From: Myrmaecium sp. VS I D KN 1
Taxonomy: Eukaryota; Ascomycota; Dothideomycetes; Valsariales; Valsariaceae
DNA: 64,000 nt
Direction of reading: 5' to 3'
NCBI GenBank assembly: GCA_019775845.1
Contig: JADQAV010000038.1
Coordinates: forward strand, 186,001 to 250,000
In this document: in pieces, positions 35,926 to 47,863 of the stretch
How the letters are laid out: each line of letters starts with the position of its first letter
Numbering within the stretch: the first letter of the stretch is position 1
Program-made: the position numbers and the translations under genes
Notes under the pieces: generated by a model
Seen by the model: only the letters and a program-made list of their open reading frames with translations
Database searches by the model: none
Told to the model about the DNA's origin: nothing

Positions 35926-36355
35926 GGTGGGAATGGTTGCATGAGGCTGGTTTGAAGATTTGATTTTCCTGTGTTTGGACTTTATAGAACGTAGATTCCC
36001 GCTTGGGTGTTTGGAAAAGTAGCTCTCTGTTATACCTTCCTGTATTGTAGCATGGGGACGAGGCTTCTTATAGAGAGACATGTACCAATAGTACTTGTGC
36101 CTTCTCTAGTATTAGCATTTACTATATGCAGCCTATGCCATATCAGACGTTTATTGATGACAGATAATGGAGCCCGTCAAACCTCCTGACTTGGCTTATA
36201 GGCCGGTACGTGAGGCTACGGACAATTGCCTCAGGCTTAAACCCCATGCATATGGTCCGTGCATCAACTATCAGAGACTGCCCAATGTTATCGCGGATGT
36301 GCAAACAACATGAAGGTCCGCACTCGAGACTACCACCTCTATCAAGACAAAAGCA
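35926..36355. other. Intergenic, YMC1-type carrier to TAN1
   Basis: Short spacer with 3' sequence of the carrier gene and the TAN1 promoter. AT-rich in the middle. Nothing else is seen. Confidence 0.5.
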
Positions 36356-37731
36356 ATGGCGGATCGAAGAGCAGAGGGCAGTAATAAACGCAAGGCCGAG
36401 TGCGCGCCCACCAGCGACGGGGGTGATCGCAGGTCAAAGGTGAGAAACTCTTTTTTCTTGCTTCATTCCTTCCTTTTTTTTATTTCATTACAGGTCATGT
36501 ATTCGCATCGTCACAAAAAGTAAAAAAGAAACATCATCTCATTCCTTCGATCCCCCTTTATATGAAACACCGTGACTGACTGACACGAACGGCGCCCGTC
36601 GTTCGGAAGAAAAGAACAAGAAGCAATACCGACACGGAGGGCGTGAGGGCGCGCCGCCGTTCGCGAAGGGGGCGAGCATCGAGGTCGGCGACGCCGGCAT
36701 CTGGGCCACGTGCGAGCGGAACAAGGAGGCCGCGTGCGTGACGGAGCTGCGGGATCTGTTTGAGGAGGTACGTACCTCTAATCTCTCATTTCTTTTTATT
36801 TAGGAGGATGTCCGGTCTGATTGCCGAGACAGCATGCGCGCAAGCTGTACGGCCTGGGCTCGTCGGCCGAGGATGGGTCCGACGACGACGGCGACGGCGG
36901 CGATGCTGACATCGCAGCCGATATCGCGAAAGAGCTGGAGAGCATGCGGAAGCCCGCTCAGGCGGCGCTGTTCAAGTCCGTTAAGCTGGACACGCCATGC
37001 GGTAGGTCCTGCATATTCCTTTCTGTGCATTTGTGTCATCTAACAGGATTGGAAAAAAAGTCGTATTTTTTAAGACGAGTCCGCCGGTGGAGCCGGTGAG
37101 CTTCGTGCATAGCATCTGCGAGGAGGCGGCCAAGAACCCGGATCGGAAGCGAGGCCGGTACGTGAAGAGGTTGGTGCCCATGACGCTCATGGGCAAGGCG
37201 ACGGAGAGCGGGCTGGAGGAGGTGGCGGCAAAGGTCCTCGCGCCGCACTTCTACGGAGAAGGCAATGCCGGGAAGAAGGTGCGTGGCTGGCACTCGTAGC
37301 GAGTCTCTGTGTCCAACAACAACACCCTTCACGGCTAAATCTGACTACGATGTGGCAGTTCGCCATCCGACCCAATCTGCGGAACCACAAGACCGTACCG
37401 AGAGACGTGATCATCCGCAAAGTCGCGGCCACGGTTGGCGAAGGCCACAAGGTCGACCTGAAAGACTACGACCTGCTCATCATCGTGGAAATGTATAAGG
37501 TAAGCAAAAGCTCTCTTTCTTCCCCAACCGCCTCATCCGTGCGAATGCGCCGTGTGAGCGGTGGACGCGTGGTCTTGCTAACAGCCGCTCCCTTTACCTC
37601 TCCTCGTTTTGAAGAATATGTGTGGCATGAGCGTGGTCCCCAATGACTTCGACCGTCTAAAGCGATACAATCTCTCCGAGATCTATGAGCCCTCTCGGCC
37701 ACAGGATCAGGCGCCGGAGGCTTCTTCATAG
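36356..37731 (+). CDS. TAN1: TAN1, tRNA N4-acetylcytidine adaptor
   Basis: THUMP-domain protein that presents serine and leucine tRNAs to the acetyltransferase Kre33/NAT10 to make N4-acetylcytidine at position 12. Exons 36356-36439, 36615-36767, 36833-37001, 37061-37278, 37359-37499 and 37615-37731 give 293 residues. Key strings are GDAGIWATCERNKEAACV, KLDTPCVVFFKTSPPVEPVS, RKRGRYVKRLVPMTLMGKA, FAIRPNLRNHKTVPRDVII, HKVDLKDYDLLIIVEMYKN and CGMSVVPNDFDRLKRYNLSE. Intron 1 is 175 nt; its acceptor after GAAAAG and that of intron 3 after seven A and a G are unusual, but they are the ones I found that keep both frame and family sequence. An acidic Gly/Asp insert lies near residue 90. Confidence 0.9.
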
Positions 37732-38803
37732 CAAGCAGATTCGGAAATGCTTTGTTCTGCAAGAGGCCGTATGCGCTCTTTAGAAGATTGCTGTACATGC
37801 CCCCGGGCGCTGGCAGCCTAGGGAAGGTGTTCTCAAGGCCTTCTTATCGCAGTCTACCTGCTGCGCTGGCTATGCATGCTAGCTTAGAAGGCAGCAATGC
37901 ATATTCCGTTACGAAGAAGAATCCTCTGCTGAACCGTCTGGAGTGGGAATAGGATGACAGCTCGGGGTTAACCGGAAGGGGCTGGCGGGATGTGGAGACA
38001 TTGTGCAGCATCTGAACGCTTCCTGACTCTGGCGCGATCTTTCGCTTAATGGTCTCTAATAGGAACTGAGGTGGCAGCGGTATGTGTGATCACTTGGAAC
38101 CAAATAACAGAAAAACGGCTCGGGAAGCGAGTTGATAACTACCTTAGTGTTCACTGATGGTGAATGGGCGAACCCGTTTCGGACGCCCGCTCGTCTACAA
38201 GGCTTCGATGCGTTCCAGGAAGCGAGCGGGGCGAGGGGGGCCCGGGTCTCGTTAGCGAGCCGCCCGCCAATCATGGAGGCCGCCGCGGCTGACCGCCCCC
38301 GTCCGGCCCATGCCGCATCCGGGCATAACAGACGAAACGGCTGACGACCGTCCCGCAACGGCCATTCGACCATTCTTATCCTTCTTTCTTCCTCCTCCTC
38401 TCTCCTTCTTCTACACCTTCTTTCCACCATGATCCAGTGAACGGCTCGTACGCCTCCCGGGCGGAAGAATGAGTGGAGTCTACCCGTATCGCATTTGGTA
38501 CGGGTAGAGCGGGATTGCGCGTCCTGATGCTCCGCCATCTCGATCACAGCCCGTGTGGCTCAACCGCTTGCCATGGCCGGAACCGACTCACCCGGGCTCG
38601 ACCGGCTAGGTCCTCATAAAAATTTGATATATACGCAACGCATTTCCTTTGTGTAGGCCAGATATCTCTGAATACCAGAACGTTTTCATCCATCGATACC
38701 CGTGGCAAGTCTTGAACACATCGTTTTCCGCACATCTTGTCCGTCGTTCCTTTTCCTTTCGAGTGATATATCTACATGTTCGTCACTTTGCTGCACCTGA
38801 AAG
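37732..38803. other. Intergenic, TAN1 to APH-like gene
   Basis: About 1.1 kb without a convincing frame. The stretch at about 38370-38430 is CT-rich. The last 250 bases should contain the promoter of the following gene. Confidence 0.5.
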
Positions 38804-40031
38804 ATGCATCTTCAATTCCTCGAAGGGACAGGCGGCTCAAGTCCGCCGATGATGAGTTACCGCCGCGTCTCTCTTGCTCTTCGTCCTCCTCCCCCTTCTT
38901 CTCTTGATACACTCCAGCAACCGTCTACCCCAGACTTCACCAGCATCTCCAAACTCGTCCGAGACGTCCTCCGTCCGTCCCGGGTCTCTCTCCACCAGGT
39001 CGAACGTCTGGAGTGCGGACTACGCCGACGCTACCTCCTCCGGCTCACCGACGGCAGCGCTCTGGTCCTGGAACTGCCGCCCTCGCCCTCCGTCCGATTG
39101 CTGCGACACGAGCAGCATGCGCTGCAGCAAACCGCCGCCACCCTCGCCTTTCTCCGCGCCTCCGGCACCATCCCAGTCCCTCGGCTGCTCCGTCACGAGC
39201 CAGCCTCCTCGACATCCTCTCTACGCTCCCCATACATCCTCCTCCGCCCGCTCCCCGGCGGCATCCCGCTGTCGCAGATCGCCCATCGTCTCTCCCCCAC
39301 CGCCCGAGCCGCGCTGGACCGCAGCCTAGGCGCCTATCTCCGCCGCATCGCAAACCTGACCTCAACAACATTCGGTCCAATCGAAGGCAGCGGGACCACC
39401 TGTCACCCAACCACCACCACATCCACAACCACAGCAAGCTGGCGCCGCACCTTCCTCACCCTCCTCGAATCCCTCCTCCGCGACGCCGAAGACATGCTCA
39501 TCTCCCTGCCCTACGACCTGATCCGCCAGCACGTCGGCCGGCGCAGCGGTTACCTCGACTCCGTCCGGACGCCCCGGCTCGTCCTCCCGCACGCTCGCCG
39601 CCGCCACCTCGTCGACCCGGCCGGCACCCGCGTCCTCGGCCTCGACCCGGCCGCCCTCCGCGACGCCCTCTGGGGCGATCCCCTCCTCATGCTGGCGCCC
39701 TTCCACGACGATCGCTGCGGGAGTGAGGCGTTTTGGGAGGGCTGGGGTGGGCGGCGGGAGGAGGAGGAGGGAGGGAGGGGGAGGCGGTTGCTGTAAGTTT
39801 CGTTCCCTGCCGGACTTGTGGTGTTATGCGTTGAGAGGCTGACGTTTGGCTTTCTTTTGGTTCCGAATGAGCAGATACGACGTCTACCGTAGCATTCTTG
39901 CCATAACCACGCATTACTATCGGCCGCAACGTGGGGATGAAGAGGGGGATGAAGGGGAGTTGGGCGAGTTGGAGGCGAGACGGTTGCTCACGTCCGCATT
40001 GAACGAGTTGGCGACCACGGCGGCTTTCTGA
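38804..40031 (+). CDS. Aminoglycoside phosphotransferase-like protein, likely inactive
   Basis: Exons 38804-39792 and 39875-40031 give 381 residues from the first ATG; tandem ATGs at 38849 and 38852 are possible starts. The protein resembles the fungal APH/choline-kinase-like fold: VERLECGLRRRYLLRL with ALVLELPPSP (N-lobe), a hinge at SPYILLRPLPGGIPLSQIA, and a C-terminal ALWGDPLL followed by YDVYRSILAITTHYYRPQ. In active members an HGD....N catalytic loop precedes the segment VDPAGTRVLGL; here the equivalent reads LPHARRRHLVDP, without the catalytic Asp and with His for Asn. The substrate is unknown for this family in fungi. I infer a pseudoenzyme, or less likely a sequence error. Confidence 0.75.
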
Positions 40032-40358
40032 AGCCTTTTGGATTTTCCACAGCGTCCATGATAGCGATAGTCAAAGTCAAGCGTCTTGGAATATGTGTAC
40101 AGCGGGAGCAAAGAAAAAGCATCAGCCTCGGCGTTTCAGCGAGGTCGGATAGTGTGATATCCGATCGGTATTCCAGATCCGTTTTAGGAATATGAGCTAG
40201 ATAGTAGGCAGCGGGTACAGTCTATACAGTACCTAGACCCAATTCAGGACCCTCGGGGACGTGTATGACCAGTGGTATAATATACACAGAAACGGGAAGG
40301 GGCAACCAGCAACTGCCGCCCACGAAAAGAGGCAGTACTGTGGTGAGGATCGTGCTCC
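40032..40358. other. Convergent spacer, APH-like gene and CUE3
   Basis: Short tail-to-tail region that holds the 3' sequences of both genes and one AGTACCTAG motif near 40228. No gene is seen. Confidence 0.55.
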
Positions 40359-42436
40359 TCATCCCGGAAATCCCGCGCGCGCCACCTTCCGCGCCCGTTG
40401 ATCCCTCCGGTTGTGGTTCGCTCGGGCGCACTTGTGCGCCTCCTTCCGCTGCCGGTCCACCTGCGTTCGCTTCTCATCGCTCGGACCGCCGCTGTCGCCG
40501 CTCCGACCACCACCACCACCGCCAGCACCGCCACCTCGACCTCGACCTCCCCCGCGGAACCCACCGCGTCTCCCGAAACCGCCTCTGCCGCCACGGCCGC
40601 CGTCTGTGCCGGTGCCGCTCGTGTCCCCGTCCGCAGCGTCGCTGGCGCGCCACGCCGTCCGCTCCAGCTGCTTCTGCTGGCCGTGGAAGGCGGTGAACTT
40701 CATCTCCAACCGTCGGAGGCGCTTCGGATCCCGGTCGAGCATGACCCGCCAGCCCTCGATCGCCTCGTCCGTCATGCCCGTCTCGCTCTTGAGCGCCTGT
40801 CGGGCGGCGCCCCGGCGCGTGGTCGCATCGCGGTTGAACGTGTCCGGGTTCACGGTGTAGGCTTTGTAAAGGGCCTCCTCGTTCTTCTCGTGCGCGATCG
40901 CGGCGGCCTCCTCGTCCTCGGGCACGCGATCGACGGTGCCGCCGACATCGGCAACGTCGTACGTGTCGTCGCGCTCGTCGTCGTCGGAGTCGAAGGCGGC
41001 GAGCGCGGAGAGGATGCGCGCCTTGTCCGGCGCGTGGCTGCGGTCGCGGAGCAGATCGTCGGCGGTGGCCTCTTGGTTCTTGCGGCCGATGTGCAGTTGC
41101 GAAGTGGAGATCTCCAGGCGATCGAAGGCGTCGTTGTCAAAGACGTTCTTGCGCTCGGGGATGTGATGGAGTCGTTCGGGTGGGGGTGTTGACCGAGGGG
41201 GAAGGTGAGATGTGGGAGACGACGACGGTATGCTCCTAAATTTATTGTTAATTTCGACGGTCTACAAGGATAGCGGAGGGCGCCATACAACTGCTCGCTC
41301 CTGTCTGCCTCTGCGAGATGAGGTGGGAGAGTGTCTTCCAGAAGGTGTTCAGTCACTTGTTCTACATTGTCATGGTAGGCATCGAGGAGCTTGATGACAA
41401 AGCCGCTCCCAAGGTCTGGGAAGAGGTCCTGAATTTGGGTAACGAGGCTCATGCGGTGCACGTGAACATTTACATCCGTTTCATGCCCGAAATCGTCACC
41501 TGCAGCACGACTCTTCCCTTTGTCAATCTTGCGACGGACAAGTCTCTTCGGCCGTGCAATGGCAGGTTGATAGAAAGAGCGCAGCGATGCGGCGGCATTC
41601 CTCGCTCGACCACCTTCCTGCGGCGACGTGAATTCGTTTACCTTGTCTATCAGGGGCGTGTTTGTGACCAGGTCGGAGATCAGAGTCGCTTGGTCGGCGT
41701 CGGTTCTTTTCGACTCCGCGTCGTTCTTGAGACTGTAGAGAAGATCTGATAGCATGGAATAGTTCTTCTTCGGCCCGGAGACAAGCCCAACCATCCCCAC
41801 ATAGACTACTGTGACTAGATTCTTGCGTAAGCTTGGTGATTCTCTCTTGTAGGAGGCACAAGCAGCGTCAAGAAAGTCAGAACCTGCCATCAGAAACTGG
41901 CAAGCATCGGGTGAGACATGTAGTAGATAAGCTAGAGGTTTGAGGTCAGCTCCTGCCGGCTCCGGGTCCCCCGATTCCAGAGTGGAGATCAACTCGTTCT
42001 TGGTCTTCTGGAGGCCGGCCGTGACGTCTCCGGACTTCTTCTGCCATATGTCTCGAAGAAGATCTCTTAAGCTCTCAGTTCGCGGAAACAAGTAACTGAG
42101 ATGGGCTAAAAACTTCCAATGGAGCAGTTCCGGTGAAACTGAATCCGATGATAGAGCCCGGTGTGCGAGGAGGAAGCCGTTTTTCTTCAACAGACTGGCC
42201 TTGGTCCCCTGGAATCTTGTGTCATTGGGAGCGGAGGAGAGTTCCTGGAAGAAGGTGACCAAGAATCGGATCAATGGACCGTTTTCGCAAATAATTTGCG
42301 CAAATTGGGGAGAGGGGAGCCGAAGGTAGAGCTGTGAAAGCGCAAGCCAAGCGTCGAGGAAGGATTCCCAATCTGCATCCGCAATGGCATTCCGAACGCT
42401 CGCTGGCGGGACTGGTGCGATCGGCGGAACCGCCAT
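40359..42436 (-). CDS. CUE3: CUE-domain ribosome quality-control factor (ASCC2/CUE3-like)
   Basis: Likely member of the RQT complex (yeast Slh1, Cue3, Rqt4; human ASCC), which splits collided ribosomes marked with ubiquitin. Minus-strand exons 42436-41289 and 41235-40359 give 674 residues. The helical N-terminal 300 residues (DADWESFLDAWLAL, FQELSSAPNDTRFQG, VTVVYVGMVGLVSGPKKNYS) match the ASCC2-type domain. The CUE domain is at about residues 330-372 (LVTQIQDLFPDLGSGFVIK, then LLEDTLPPHL). The C-terminal half has ERKNVFDNDAFDRL, the acidic ALAAFDSDDDERDDTYD, ALKSETGMTDEAIEGW, and an Arg/Gly-rich tail of about 35 residues. The intron restores SEQL-SIPSSSPT. An upstream in-frame region would add a poly-Leu stretch and is not used. 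Confidence 0.9.
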
Positions 42437-42977
42437 AATGGCCAAAAGGCCACCTCTTGAATGTCCCAGGGAAAAGAGAAAGCGAAAGAGAAGGAGAAGG
42501 AGAAGAAGGAGGAGGAGAAGGAGTGCGGAAGTGAAGCACAAAGGCTTCAAGCAAGGGAGGCGTGTCAAAAAATCGCCTAGAAACCAAACTGCTGAGAAGT
42601 GAGGTCAATATCTTTACAGACTCACAAGGGAAAGTCAGAACCAGCGATGCATGACATAAGAAGGAGCTCGCACCGCCTCGGTGGTGCCCCGGTGTCTTCT
42701 TTGGGGCCTGGCGCGCATCACGGCTGCCCCAGGCCAAACTCCGGCGTTAGCGCGCCAAGACTCGCGCAACCGCACATTCAATTCGAACCTCAACACCAGG
42801 CTCGCGAAAAAAAAGGTTCCCTTTTCCTCTCTCCAACCCGCGACAGCAAATCTTCCAACGACGGTGCCAGTCATCACGTAACAGCGATCCCCCGCCGATC
42901 CGAGTCTTGACTGGGTCTTTTCCATCTCCTCCGACAAACAAACCAAAGAAAAACCCTCCAACCACCTCCCACGCACC
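42437..42977. promoter_or_regulatory. Divergent spacer, CUE3 and RPS20
   Basis: 541 bp separate the start codons of CUE3 (-) and RPS20 (+), two genes acting on the ribosome. There is a purine-rich GA run on the CUE3 side (about 42476-42530) and a CA/CT-rich leader before RPS20. Confidence 0.55.
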
Positions 42978-43399
42978 ATGTCTTACCAGAAGGGCGAGAA
43001 GGGCGAGTTCGCCGAGCCTAAGGTTCACAAGATCCGCATCACCCTCACCAGCCGCAAGGTCCAGTCGCTCGAGAAGGTCTGCCAGGAGCTCATCGACCGC
43101 GCCAAGGCCAAGGACCTCCGTGTCAAGGGCCCCGTCCGTCTGCCCGTCAAGAACCTCAAGGTCACCACCCGCAAGACCCCTTGCGGTGAGGGTTCCAAGA
43201 CCTGGGACGTACGTACCCCCTCTACATTCCATTCCCCCCCCAAGGACCGTTGCGTAGCTAACATGACGCTTCGCAACAGACCTACGAGATGCGCGTCCAC
43301 AAGCGCCTCATCGACTTGAACGCCCCCACCGAGGTCGTCAAGCAGATCATCATCAACATCGAGGCCGGTGTCGAGGTCGAGGTCACCATCGCTGCTTAA
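42978..43399 (+). CDS. RPS20: 40S ribosomal protein S20 (uS10)
   Basis: Structural protein of the small ribosomal subunit head. Exons 42978-43208 and 43280-43399 give 116 residues, the normal length. [20 protein letters not shown] starts the protein. [58 protein letters not shown] and the end [15 protein letters not shown] are standard for eukaryotic uS10. The single intron (71 nt, GTACGT donor) falls between TWD and TYEMRVHKR. Codons are strongly biased to C-ending forms (AAG, GTC, ATC, CTC), as expected of a highly expressed gene. Confidence 0.98.
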
Positions 43400-44951
43400 A
43401 TGCACCGTCGCGTGGATCCGAGGTCGTGATGATTGGAGGAGGAGCGAAAAACAAAACAGATGGAAAGGGGGGTTCGAAGCGGGAGTATTCCTACCGGTTT
43501 CTCCCGGCCGTAGGAGGGACTACTAGTCATCTAGCAGCTTGTCTTCGGAATATTGAATACCCCCGCGCTTTCACCCCATGCCTTCAGTTTATACCAGATT
43601 TTGGGATATGCGCAAGTGAACACAGCCGTCGCAGACGTGATCATACACTCATGGGCTGCAAACTGGAAAAGTGTAATCGAAGCGGTCAACGCATCCTCGT
43701 CAGCTTCCTACTTACGTGAACCTTTTTCCCTGCCTCCCAAAGCTAAAGAGTGGACCGGCCAAGCAAGCAGACAGCCCCCACCATCCGACCCCAGCCCCTC
43801 CTGAGCCCCAAGACACCCGATAAAGCATCGTGAACCGAAGAAGAAACGACAAATGGGAGAATCAGAGGGAAATAAGGGGAAAGAGCGAGTGTGAGTGACA
43901 CTCTGTTCAGATTGCAGAAGGGAACAAAATCAGGGATCTGGCATTCACGCTACATGTGACATCGAGCTTAGAGAAAAGACAAAGGGACCGGCCGCGAGTA
44001 GAAAAAGAAATGGAAAACGAAAAGGAAGAAACCCAGAACAAGAAAGGAGAAGCAGAATGATTGATATAGCATAGAGGTTGAGCAAGGAGGGAAAGAAGAG
44101 AAAGAAAAGGATAGAAGAGCCCGGCAGGATGGCGGGGCTGGGAATCGTGAATGCTGCCCCGCGCCCTCTGTATGATCCAACGTGTCCAGTGTGAAGGAAG
44201 GAGAGAAAAAACAACAGACGAGGTGCGTTTTGCAGTCCTGCTTGGAAAGACGCCGCAATGATGAGACGACGAGAGGGAGCGTAGGATAACAACCAAGATC
44301 TCCGGGGCAGGAGAAAAGGAAAAAGAGAGTGGAAGCGGGAATGGGGGTTTTGGAATACCAACAAAAGGAATAGATTTGGGAAGAGGGAGATTTCACATTG
44401 GGAGAAAGCCGGCTCTGTTTCCAGGAAGGTGTGTGTCTGTGTGTAGAACTGTAAACGGTTGGAGATGAGTATCTAAGATATCGATAGAAAAGACAAAGGA
44501 TATTGGAAAGGAGATACCAAAAAGGCAAAAGGGGAGGAGGGATAAAAAAAGGGGGGGTTGGGGGGACCGGCCGGACTCCAAAGTAACCAATGGAATATAC
44601 AAAAAGAGAGGACAAATGGAAAATCTGGGAAGGGATGAAAGGGGAAAGGAATAAAAGGAGATATGAATGACTGCTGCTCTTCTGTTCATGCGTGTTGTCG
44701 AAACGCACCCGCTACCGAACGTCCCCTGCTATTGGGGTATTATGAACGGGAGAAACCAGGCTAGGAACGGAGAAGCGGTGGGGGAAAACGATGATCGCAA
44801 ATGGTATCTAATGGCGAGTGCTGACGTGGAAAAGGAAACAATCAAAAAAAAAAAAAAAAAAAAAAAAAAAAAGCACGACGCTAAGCAAGACAATAACCAG
44901 CCCCGCGTTCGCAGACCTTCGGTCGAAGCCATTCCCCTTTGGAATGCCTTC
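43400..44951. other. Convergent 3' spacer, RPS20 and MSS4
   Basis: 1.55 kb between two gene ends. Purine-rich from 43840 to 44660, with many GAAAAG and GGGA runs, and ending in a long poly(A) tract. The large minus-strand frame at 43968-44708 is a low-complexity reading of the purine-rich strand, so I do not call it. Confidence 0.5.
44844..44872 (+). repeat. Poly(A) tract of 29
   Basis: Uninterrupted run of 29 A on the plus strand, about 80 bases downstream of the MSS4 stop (minus strand). It could be a mononucleotide expansion or the tail of a retroposed insertion; I see no target-site duplication or element body beside it. Confidence 0.95.
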
Positions 44952-47863
44952 TTATCTGATATATGCGGAGTACTGTGCTGGCGGAGGAGGCAGGGCTTTG
45001 TCCATCTCCAAGGAGTTCTTGCCTGTCGGCATCTTTCCGTCTTTAGGCGGCGTGGGAGGACCGCTCGTGCGCTGCCTCATGAAATCATCCTTGGGTGGGG
45101 TCGCAGGCCGTCCATCGCGAGGATCCTTAGGTGGCGTAGGGGGAGGCCTTTGCGGAAGCGTGGTTTGAGCGGCTGCCCCCGAGTTTCCCTCAGTGGGAGG
45201 CTGCGGACTAGGCGCCTCACTTCTCTCTCCGGTGCTGCCAGATTCGACCGCCTCTTCTACCACCGGAAGCGTATACCCGCCGTTCTCACCGCGCTCAGCC
45301 GACGGGGAGCGGATGGCATGGATCGAGCGCTCTGGCACATGGTCCTCATTCGCCCCCTTCTTCTTCGACTTTTCAGCCTGCTTTTCCGCCTTCTCCATCA
45401 CGTCATCAGTGGGCGTACGCTGGATGTTAACGCCAGAAAGACGAGGATCGTCGACAAAGTTCTCCTGCTCAAACTTTTCACGTTCAGCTGCTTCACGGGA
45501 CTTCGTGATGCCGCTTATGAAGCGAATGAAGCGTTCACCATAACGCTCTGGCGGAATTGCCGAAATCTGGGACTCAGGATGTGTGAGGCCCTTGAAGAAG
45601 TGTTCGGCCCGTTTGATGAACGAATACTGTCCAGGTATTAGAATAGTTCCAAGGTGAACGTAGACGACGGCCAATCACTTACATGCGTCAGACAGTCTAT
45701 GATGCCGAGATAGTAAATCTCTTCACCTTCCCGGTTGTCCTCATGCGTTGCACGGAAGCCTCCGTCATCGCTATAGAAGTAAAAGCTCTTCCGTTCCTCC
45801 TGAACCTCGTCCGGCATCTTGCTGCTTGTCTGGTCCATGGGAACAGGCTTCTGATTCTTGATCATCTGCCGTAACTCCTTCGCTTTTCTCTGACTCTCCA
45901 ACTTTGACGGGGTCCGCATGAGCATGTTAGCTTGTACCGGGTCCTCCGCATCCTCACCACCGGGCTGAAACACCTGCAACGTCTTATCGCGCAGATTCTC
46001 CTCGTTTCCGCGCTCAAGATCATGAATCCCCACGAGAAGGGAGTAGTCCATGATTTTAAGACGCTGCAACAGCTTGACGTCCTTTTCCATCTGTTCGATG
46101 AAAGCTTTTCTCTTGACCGGACCGAACTCCAGGTGAAGGTTCCTGCGTAACCAATTTAGATCCTTCAAAGTCGCCCGCGGGTTTTTCTCAAGGTCCTCCT
46201 CTCGAAAATCCCTGCCGATGGTAGAACCCTTGAGATCGAAAGTCCGATGGATATCTCGATGAGGGGGGAATAGATTGTTCATAACGACGAAATGAATCTT
46301 GCGACCGTAGGGTATCTTGACACGATGAAGTCCATAAAACTGAGAAAGAAGTGTGTTCGGGTTCTCCTTGACGTGGTTGTAGTAGTCCTTGAGGATCTTG
46401 CGAAGGAACTTGTGCTCGGCGTGATGGATGGTTTTGATGATGTATTTGTAGTCTCTGGAGAAATAGAAGAAGCTTCCACTTTTTCCAGGCGACCCGAGCT
46501 CGGACAAAATATACTTACTTGTCAGAGACATCAAGTAGTCCGCAGGATCCAGCCGGAATATGCTTCTTAGATGGCGAAACACCCAGGGAGCGTAGTCCTT
46601 GAATTTGAAATCATATTTGGCCGAGGGTGTCAACTCGTTGCCGGTGCTGCGTTCCGGGTTACTGACTGTCCACTAAGACTTGGGCGTGGTCTAGAGAACT
46701 TACATGTCGAAAGAGAACTTGTGTTTTGCTTCAAAATCGGCGTCTGTTAAGGGCCGGTCCATCTTAGCGTTGATTCTGGACACGGTAAACCGTATACCAG
46801 TCAACATGTTATAGGCCGTAACCCAGTTCACGTGGTTTTGATCAACTTTAGTTCCCACAACAACCCTGTCATCATCTTCCTCCTCTTTGCGCTTCCGCTT
46901 ACTTGCGCGCTTCGCTTTAATATGATCAGCCCATCGTGCCGCATCTTCATCCTGAGGTACTTCGTCGAGATGCAATTCCGAATGAATTGAGCGGGTGCCA
47001 CGCCTGGTTAAGGTCATAGAGGCTCGCCTGCGAGTGGGCGTATTTGGCGAGAAACGCCCGGTCGCGGTGACGACTTCTTCTGAAGGGTTTGGACTAGGAA
47101 ACTCCCGGGAGCCTCGCGTGCTTGTAACTTTGGGCACCTCCAATGTATGTCGCTGCTGCAAACGATTCTCTGGGGGCTGAAGGGCGGTCGATGCGATCGA
47201 AGGCGCCGCGGATGAGGAAGAGGTCGGTTGGGAAAGTGCCGGAGGGGAAGAGAGGCGATGAGCTGGGGCGGCGTTGCCGGAGGGAACCCGCAATGTACCG
47301 TTAATGGTGTTGTACGCTGCTTCTACGGGTGCCTGGGTTCTAGGAGCGAGACTCGACTTGTCGCCGTCCGTCTTCCCTGATAGATCACGGGTAGAGGTGA
47401 GCTTTGACTCAGATGTACCATCGGTGCTTCCCAATGTCGAATTCAGGACCACACGGGTACTCCCGAATCTCCGCTCCTTGGCTTCTCCTTGCTGCGCGAA
47501 AAGACCGTCATCGCGGGTCAGGGTGTCCGATGGCGTAGCGTCATTGTCCTGCCTCGAGATGTATTCGTTATAAGAATCGCGTCCGTTGACAACACTGTCC
47601 AGGCCACTACTTCGCACCGATGCCTTATCCTGGGAGAGGCCATCCGGAAGGTAACCGTTGGTGAGAGGCATGCTAGATACACCGTCCGAAGGCTTCCCAG
47701 TAGACCTGCTCAGATCATCTTTCGACGTGATGTCCTTTGGGCTTCTCCCGTACGGCCTGTCCAGAGACTCCGAGACGACTCTTTTGATCTCCCTCGTTTC
47801 GTAAGGGGATCCTGGCTTGACGTAGTCGGTGTGACTCCGTTCTTCAAGCACGACAGAGGGCAT
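44952..47863 (-). CDS. MSS4: Phosphatidylinositol-4-phosphate 5-kinase
   Basis: Makes PI(4,5)P2 at the plasma membrane, controlling actin organisation and secretion. Minus-strand exons 47863-46704, 46646-45683 and 45626-44952 give 932 residues from the first ATG (MPSVVLEERSHTDYV). The first 300 residues are Ser/Thr-rich and probably disordered. The kinase core begins near DADFEAKHKFSFD and ELTPSAKYDFKFKDYAPWVF, with the nucleotide loop ELGSPGKSGSFFYFSRDYKY, the catalytic IMDYSLLVGIHD, and the activation loop GIIDCLTHYSFIKRAEHFFK followed by ERYGERFIRFI. A GTAAGTATA near 46517 looks like a donor but is read through. The C-terminal tail carries three TPPKD motifs, a possible SH3 ligand. Confidence 0.95.

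Noticed and set aside
43968-44708. 246-codon minus-strand frame between RPS20 and MSS4
   Set aside because: Phe/Ser/Pro-rich low-complexity reading of a purine-rich strand, likely untranslated sequence.
46500-46525. GTAAGTATA donor-like string in MSS4 (minus strand)
   Set aside because: Reading through gives SKYILSELGSPGKSGSFF, the conserved kinase loop, so it is not spliced.
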